DNA of 23,390 nucleotides from Chara braunii. Its lineage: Eukaryota > Streptophyta > Charophyceae > Charales > Characeae. The DNA lies in NCBI GenBank assembly GCA_003427395.1, contig BFEA01000606.1, positions 479,676 through 503,065 of the forward strand, written 5' to 3'. Positions within the stretch are counted from its first letter, which is position 1. Each line of letters begins with the position of its first letter. The position numbers and the translations under genes were made by a program. This document shows positions 17,690-23,390 of this stretch, in pieces. The notes under the pieces were generated by a model. It searched no databases and was not told the origin of the DNA. It saw nothing but the letters and a program-made list of their open reading frames with translations.

Positions 17690-17885
17690 CCTCTCAATAT
17701 TGAGTGTTTTTTTATGGATAGCTCCCCTCCAAGTGGGAGGTGGTTATATGAGTTTATGGTTAATTACCTTCAAATAGAAGACGATTTGATGATTTTCATG
17801 TGACTCATTTTTAAATGGAAGATGGCTTAATGATTCAAAGGTTGACTCCCATTCAAGTGGAAGGTGGATTAAATTATTAAAGTAA
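17690..17885 (+). repeat. Decayed ~40-bp tandem repeat with internal dyads
   Basis: About four to five units follow each other. Each has a CTCCC-like block, then CAAGTGG or a variant, GGAGGTGG or GAAGATGG, and a TTAATGATT-like end. In the best unit CTCCC and GGGAG can pair around CCAAGT. The repeats are strongly diverged. Confidence 0.55.
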
Positions 17886-18386
17886 CATGAACAACAGTCC
17901 GGTTGATAAAGTATGAAGAAAATAATAAAGAAAGTGGTTATTAAATTGTTAAATTATGGAGTGTCGCAAATATGATAAAATGTTTGATGTGTGACCTACT
18001 TGTTATGATAAAGTGGGAGGCCACAACCCGGTGAATCTGACGGTGAATTTTCATTTTCGTGAAGGACGCTATTTCCTTTGTGTTGTCTCATAGGGAACTG
18101 ATAAATGTCTTTGAGTCAAACGGACCTCTGTGTAGTTATGCAATATGCCTGAGTTAATCGTCCGGTCACTATGAAGCTAATCTTAAGACATGTGTGAGGA
18201 TGCCCAACTAAAGGGTAGTTTTTAGCGTTACTCGGACGAAACCCTTAGTGTTGGCTGTTGACCGGCGCAACCTGGCAGTTGGCCCACGTTTTACCAAAGG
18301 GTTAGGCTTCAGGGGTGTGGCCGCCCCAGCAAGTCATACTCCCACAGGATGGTGGACGAATACGAATTAAGTTTGTTTATCAGAGT
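17886..18386. other. No gene seen
   Basis: This is mixed AT-rich sequence with one GC-richer patch (18230-18350). No open frame of interest, no clear repeat and no RNA fold was recognised. Confidence 0.4.
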
Positions 18387-18464
18387 CCATATCGTATAAA
18401 TATCCAAAGTTGTCATTTTTATGACTAACATGTCATTCCATGTCGTATAAATATCCAAAGTTGA
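18387..18464 (+). repeat. Duplicated block containing TATAAATA
   Basis: CCATATCGTATAAATATCC and CCATGTCGTATAAATATCC, each followed by AAAGTTG, lie 51 bp apart (18387 and 18438). Each holds TATAAATA (18395-18402 and 18445-18452) and could resemble a core promoter, but no supported gene follows. Confidence 0.6.
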
Positions 18465-19080
18465 CACAATACAAGCACACATCTATTGAATCCTCGCTTT
18501 ACACAAACCTTCATCGAACACCAACATCACTACCAATTTTTTCCTCACCTTAATGTCATACTTATAAAAAATAGTCCTCAACAAGATACATCGTAGCGAA
18601 AAACAAAATCGCTTATTGCTGAATGTACTAAGTGCAATGTAAATGAAGACAAGTCTTTCAAAATTTCAACCTCACAAAGTTTTTCTTGATGACGGGTTGC
18701 TTAATAACTCAAATAACGGTGTTTTTAAGGCAAGTGACTTACTAAAAAAGGTCCACCGAGATACACGCTCCACTCTTTAACCACCCTTGAGCATGGTACA
18801 ACTCGGTTGTTTCAAACTCACTAGAAACCAAACACCCTCCAGACAACCTGTCAACAATCCGCTCCCCACCCCTGCAAACCGCATTAAACTTATGAATAAA
18901 GTGTTCCCTACGAAATTCTAAGATCTTGTACAGACTTACCAAAATCAACCAAAAGCTCGAGTGGAAAGTCACTAACTTATCATTCATTCGACAGGAAAAC
19001 CCGCCCCTACGCTCGACGTCGAAATGTGTAAAATGGGAATAAACTTTCCCCTAGAACATGGTCAGATGCATCCATCATAT
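18465..19080. other. No gene seen
   Basis: The stretch is AT-rich and non-repetitive. The short minus-strand frame at 18742-18987 shows no family motif and is treated as chance. Confidence 0.4.
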
Positions 19081-19107
19081 TTTTATTTATTTATTTATTT
19101 ATTTATA
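19081..19107. repeat. (TTTA)n microsatellite
   Basis: About six uninterrupted TTTA units are present. Confidence 0.85.
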
Positions 19108-19125
19108 AAGTAAGCTATATTTTTA

Positions 19126-19179
19126 TCTCATCTATCTCATCTTCTCACTAGTACTCATCTATCTCACCCTCTCGCTAGT
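19126..19179. repeat. 27-bp tandem duplication
   Basis: Two adjacent units share CTCATCTATCTCA and end in CTAGT (19126-19152 and 19153-19179). They differ at a few positions. Confidence 0.75.
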
Positions 19180-19277
19180 TTATGTATAATACGGAGGAAC
19201 CCCAACCAACCCATTTCTCTCCCCAACCCACGGGGTAGGTTGCAACAACGATATTGCCCATTAGACACCGCTAATGT

Positions 19278-19291
19278 GGGGGGGGGGGGGG
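19278..19291. repeat. Poly-G run (14)
   Basis: Fourteen G in a row; its length may be unreliable in sequencing. Confidence 0.85.
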
Positions 19292-20555
19292 AGTAGGGGA
19301 AGGTGCAGTGACTTGTCATTTCTCGACGCTACTCGTAGCACTGCCGATTTCCCTCATTGGCAATGTCTGCCCAACCGTCATCAATGTGATCACCGTGATA
19401 AGGGACTGATACAATTTTTTGTCTCTCTCGACTCGCTACTATGTGTTTGTGGTGTAGTATGCTACGCTGGACTCTCGACTAGCTACTCGGACCATTTTCT
19501 CGGACATGTGTTTGGGTCTCGTTCCACTACCCTCGACTTGAAAAAAAAACTAAAGGGCAGCCCCACACGCGCCCTTCAGCCCAAACGTAATTAAAAAATA
19601 CTAGAAGTCAGCGTCGTTTCACTACAGGGGCTCGGACCAACTGACATCGTTTAAAAATAGTATGTGACATTATTTTCTCATTTAAAAATGCATAAACAAT
19701 GCTATTTTTAATTTACATGAATCCAAAAAATTTACAAAAATAAAATAAAATCACGGGACCTAACATCAGCATCACGATAGTACAGGCTGTGGATCCACAC
19801 TTCGCTGTGCGTCCACACTTTGTGGTACATCTGCATGCGACCTTCCCGCCGGCCTGTTCGCAGTCTTCCACGAAGATCTCAATATTCTCTATGTCTACAC
19901 ATTAAAAAATCACGGCGCGAAGCTTCCCCCTCCCCCCCCTCCCCCCCCGAAAGAAAAAAACATACAATTGAAGATTCCCACCAACATAAAGTGGCCAACT
20001 AAATGGCCAACAAATAAAATTTAAAATTCTATATTGGCCGATGGACAGCTACCTCTACGAAAACGAAGATAATCGACACTAGCAGTCAATACGAACATCG
20101 ATCATAATTGACGTCTACTACGGACGACTGCTCTTGATCGAAAACCACAGAGCACAGGTGTTCGCAGCCCGTTACGGTTGCATCTCCCTCCCCTGAGAGT
20201 TTCAACGTAATTGAAATTTCAACGTCAGTGGTCGTTGGGGAGGGTAGGCATTTTGAGGTTTTGGGGTCTAGCAAGGGGCAGGACCGAGTAGGAGCGGTAG
20301 CTGCCCGTAGGAGGCCGAGGAGGCCGCAATCCTTGTGTTTTGAACATTTCGAAATCCAAATGACGCAGGTCTACTTTTCTCAAAGAGCAGAGCATTTCGA
20401 ATAATACAAATTATATTTGAATACAATGTGTACACTTTCTATTCGAATTTCAAATAAAAACTCTTGTATTCCAATAACATTATTTTTTTTTCTTTTAATT
20501 GGAGTTCAGCGCTGCCCCTTGTGCTCTCGCCACTGACGTGCTGCATACTTCAAGG
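19292..20555. other. No gene seen
   Basis: Several short frames exist, for example 19274-19594 on the plus strand, but none shows a recognisable domain. A C-rich tract lies at 19926-19948. Confidence 0.4.
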
Positions 20556-20591
<36 letters not shown>

Positions 20592-20592
20592 T
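20556..20592. repeat. (CT)n(CA)n compound microsatellite
   Basis: A CT run (20556-20572) passes directly into a CA run (to about 20590). Confidence 0.9.
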
Positions 20593-20610
20593 AAATACTT
20601 GATAATATTT

Positions 20611-20644
20611 AATAAAAATAAAAATAAAAATAAAAATAAAAATA
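20611..20644. repeat. (TAAAAA)n microsatellite
   Basis: About five units of TAAAAA follow in tandem. Confidence 0.85.
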
Positions 20645-21240
20645 TTGATATATGTTTTTAACATTAACAAATGAATAATTAAATACACATAACAACATGT
20701 TTATATTTTAAAATATTTTTAGGATGCCAATTACAGCCCCTCCTTAAGCAACCTTTTGAAAATTTGTCCTATTGATTATTAAGGGAACCATGGTATTTCC
20801 ACAAACATACGAAAAAAAATGGTCCCTTTAGTTAAGCGTAGACTTCCCACCGACGCCCCACCTTCGGATGACCCCATCTTGAAGCCTCGTCATCCCATCC
20901 CCCAACCCCCTCCCCCACCGCTTCCTCCTCCAGCTTAAAAAAAATTGGTCTTCCCATGCAGGCGCGGACCAGGTCCTGCAGTTAAGGCCCGAAATCATGG
21001 CCCCCCACCCCGCCACCCCCACCCCCGTCCCACACCAGTTCGTTCAAAAAAACTATGGGACCCCATTCCTTCGACCATTCTACGCTCCTTTATAACTGGT
21101 TGTTTCCATCTAGTTCCACCTCGAGCATTGCGCATGTGTGAGCGATGTCTCTTCGCAGACGCGATTCTCTCGTTTCTTTCGATGAAATCGAGAACGCCGC
21201 TTCCACGCCTATGCGCTCTGAGGTAGTGAGACGAATCTGA
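20645..21240. other. No gene seen
   Basis: This contains C-rich patches around 20900 and 21000. Overlapping frames on both strands have no family signature. Confidence 0.4.
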
Positions 21241-21269
21241 GTATGACTTCCTTGCATCCAGGGTACTTG

Positions 21270-21680
21270 TGCGCTCTGCTCCTGGAGGATTGCGCCTTGG
21301 CCAGTATGTGATAATAGAGGAGTGACTTACTGTTGCGGCTTCGCACATTCATTTCGCTTCACTCCTCTCTCACCTTTGCGTTTCTTATATGTTGTAGCCT
21401 TGCGTGTTCGGGCGTGCATTCAGCTTCAGGCTCTCGCCACTCTGCCAACATTATTGGGTAATATTGAAATGCGAACTCTGGGCATTCGAAGTTCTTATGC
21501 ACTCTGCTCTCGCATGATTGCGCCATGGCTACCTTGTGATGATGGATGAACGATTTGCTACTGTGGCTCCACGAATTCGTGTTGCGTCACTCCTACCTAT
21601 GCGCTGCTTATATTTCGTGCTATCACGAGTGTATGGGTGCACTCACCATCTTCTTGCTCTCGCTACTCTATCGGAGCTGC
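21270..21680 (+). repeat. Diverged direct duplication, period about 228 bp
   Basis: The two units begin TGCGCTCTGCT (21270) and TGCACTCTGCT (21498). They keep the same order of blocks: GATTGCGCC(T/A)TGGC, TGTGAT(A/G)AT, TACTGT(T/G)G(C/T), TCACTCCT, CTTATAT and CTCTCGC(C/T)ACTCT. Many substitutions and small gaps show that the duplication is old. Confidence 0.65.
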
Positions 21681-21877
21681 CTCGCTAAGGACTAAGGGTT
21701 GATTCGTGTCGGCTCTTCCACTATCTTCAAGGTTAAGACTCTGGAGAAGAAGCCTTGTGTCATCGTTTTTTCCTCGATTTGCCTGTTGAATCTCCTAGTT
21801 TTGTGGATCTGCAATCGTGTGACCCTTTCAAGCATGGCGGCATCTGCTTCTCGATCTGCGGCGGTAACGATGCTCTT

Positions 21878-21928
21878 GCCCCTTCCCCTCCCTCCCTCCC
21901 CTCTTCCCCCCTCCACCCCCCTCTTCCA
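21878..21928. repeat. C/T-rich tract
   Basis: A pyrimidine run composed of CCCT and CCCTT blocks; low complexity. Confidence 0.7.
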
Positions 21929-22004
21929 AAATCTAGTCTCTACCTTTGATCTAATAAACATCTCTCCCTCCCTTTCGGAACGACAACCTAGGGGTATCCT
22001 CCCC

Positions 22005-22100
22005 TGAGGAGTTAGCCTGACAGGCGCTAGCGAAAAAACTTTTGGAATTGGTCTGTCAAACCCTTTAATGGTTGCGTCGGCACTAGGGGTCGCTTAGCCG
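22005..22100 (+). other. Possible second tRNA-like SINE head
   Basis: TAGCCTGACAGG (22013-22024) resembles an A-box. GTCAAACCC (22055-22063) resembles a B-box, 30 nt further on. The order GGAG-TAGCC...AGG...TCAAACC...AATG...GCGTC...ACT-GGG...TAGC recalls the head of the left-edge retroposon, on the opposite strand. It is strongly diverged and could be chance. Confidence 0.3.
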
Positions 22101-22131
22101 GATTGGGATTCCCTCTTTATTTTCCTCATTC

Positions 22132-22158
22132 CCTCTTTCTTTCTTTCTTCCTTTCTTG
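22132..22158. repeat. (CTTT)n microsatellite
   Basis: An imperfect run of CTTT/CTTC units. Confidence 0.8.
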
Positions 22159-22231
22159 CTCTCTTGTCCCAAATTATTATTATTGTTGTGTGATTTTCCT
22201 GACATGGATGCTTCCTAACGTCTTTGTCTCC

Positions 22232-22246
22232 TATATATATATATAT
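22232..22246. repeat. (TA)n microsatellite
   Basis: About seven TA units. Confidence 0.8.
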
Positions 22247-23314
22247 TTTGCTTGAATTTCTGTTTGTCTGATTTGTTATAAGAATTATTGGCGAAGTCGC
22301 AGCTCGTCTAAGAATTATTCAGGATCGTGATCGGAGTTTCTGCTACATGGATTATGTCGCCTTTTCCGTAGGATTAGTCACAGTTCTTACGTTGTTTCTC
22401 GCTACTTTAGCATTTTTAGCTTTCTTGGACAATATTCATTAGTGCAACTCTTGTTGTGGTTTCTCTTGCTCCTACAACGCTTCTTCTTCCTCCACTCTCT
22501 CGCTAATCCCCAAGTGTCCTGCTCGCTCATAGACATGGCGTTCCTCTTCCCCCGCCAACCCTCTTTTTTCTCTCCATTGTTACGATTTTCGCCCTTCTCA
22601 TAGCTTTCTCCCTCTTTCTCCTTTTCTACCTTCCCCATGGTTCTCCCCTTCATGACTCCTCTCCCCAATGCTCCATCAGTGTTTCATCTCATAATCTTTT
22701 ATTCGCCTGCCCACCCCCCGTTCTCCTCTCTGCGATGGCTTCTATAGTAGCAATATTCGTAGTTTTTGTAATCTTTTCGTATGCCATGGTGAAATCTGAG
22801 TGTAATCGCTTCGCTGAGATAGCATACTATCCTCCCTAAGTACACAATGTGTGTAGAATTTGATTGGTTCCTAATGCGATCTGTGCTCTGTGAGCCTAGG
22901 GTGATTATGAATCTTATATCTTTAGGTTCTGGATTTCCGAATCAATTTGCTGCCACCATCTCTTTGTCTGGGTAGATGTGTATCTGTATTTGCGTATGTA
23001 ACTGTTCAATTTTGGTTTAAACGCCCCTCTCCTTCAAAGGACGATTAATCTGTAGGATGACAGTTTTTACATGGATTATTGAGCAACGCTACAAGTTGGG
23101 TTTTGCTTCCTATCTCGGATATACTGAGATCTGGGCTCAGTATAAATTATTTTTTGTTGACATGAGTCCAGGTTATCAATTATTCGGATCAATGCTGTAG
23201 ACACAAAGGTTTTGGCACGGATAGTTTCGAAATGTTGATAATTGTATGAAGTTCCTTTTTCAAATGATAGCCTTATGAAACGTACTTCTGCAATCTCTGT
23301 GTTCCTTTTTATTC
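22247..23314. other. No gene seen; one hairpin
   Basis: Pyrimidine-rich (22430-22730), then mixed sequence without a supported frame. TATACTGAG (23120-23128) pairs perfectly with CTCAGTATA (23136-23144). The tone (T-rich, few long frames) would fit a 5' UTR or intron of a gene beyond the window, but nothing proves it. Confidence 0.35.
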
Positions 23315-23315
23315 G

Positions 23316-23370
<55 letters not shown>

Positions 23371-23384
23371 CGTTGTTGTTGTTT
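23315..23384 (+). repeat. (GTT)n tract at the right edge
   Basis: About 23 GTT units with a single CGTT interruption. It could be a plain microsatellite or the tail of a retroposon, since some plant SINEs end in TTG repeats. Confidence 0.9.
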
Positions 23385-23390
23385 TCCCCC

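Noticed and set aside
17690-17885. CRISPR-like array
   Set aside because: Units are diverged and contiguous without unique spacers, and the context is eukaryotic.
21699-22007. Plus-strand frames before the C/T-rich tract as the start of a gene or LINE
   Set aside because: Two competing frames of similar length run into low-complexity sequence, and no domain is seen.

Overview
This is a eukaryotic, transposon-dominated window, most likely from a streptophyte (land plant or charophyte alga). The reasons are a chromodomain-bearing Ty3/gypsy retrotransposon, a primer-binding site close to the plant initiator-methionine type, plant-type telomere motifs (AAACCCTAA), long AT-rich non-coding flanks, and no bacterial gene organisation. 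The sequence alone does not name the species. I see no intact host gene.

Layout. Positions 1-300 hold a minus-strand, SINE-like retroposon. It has a tRNA-like head (A-box and B-box), a run of strong hairpins, a 3' part recognisable as the 3' half of U6 snRNA, and then a poly(A) tail at the window edge. Positions 300-2127 are AT-rich and unrecognised. Positions 2128-12198 are one structurally complete LTR retrotransposon, about 10.07 kb, on the minus strand. It is flanked by the 5-bp target-site duplication CTCCC and has LTRs of 309 and 310 bp that differ at 8 positions plus one 1-bp indel. Read in its own direction it holds the 5' LTR (11889-12198), a tRNA primer site (11876-11887), a long structured and partly pyrimidine-rich leader (11888-10054), gag (9978-8374), a zinc-knuckle segment in the pol frame, protease, reverse transcriptase, RNase H, integrase, chromodomain, a 1.1-kb 3' non-coding region and the 3' LTR (2128-2436). 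A 32-base assembly gap (N) lies in the leader.

The element looks dead as a protein source. It has four TGA stops and one TAG in pol, a TGA and a frame change at the end of the gag frame, an 11-bp tandem duplication that shifts frame between RNase H and integrase, and YLDN in place of the catalytic YLDD in reverse transcriptase. Most lesions fit methylated-CpG decay (CGA to TGA).

Positions 12204-23390 are AT-rich flank with no gene I can support. They contain possible LTR edges of older elements (13069, 17237), several decayed tandem repeats, a duplicated TATA-containing block (18387-18464), a 228-bp-period duplication (about 21270-21680), a second possible tRNA-like SINE head (22005-22100), microsatellites, and a (GTT)n tract ending the window.

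The most unusual items are the tRNA-like/U6 composite retroposon at the left edge, and the retrotransposon leader with three copies of a hairpin motif, telomere-like boxes and an embedded tRNA-like arm.
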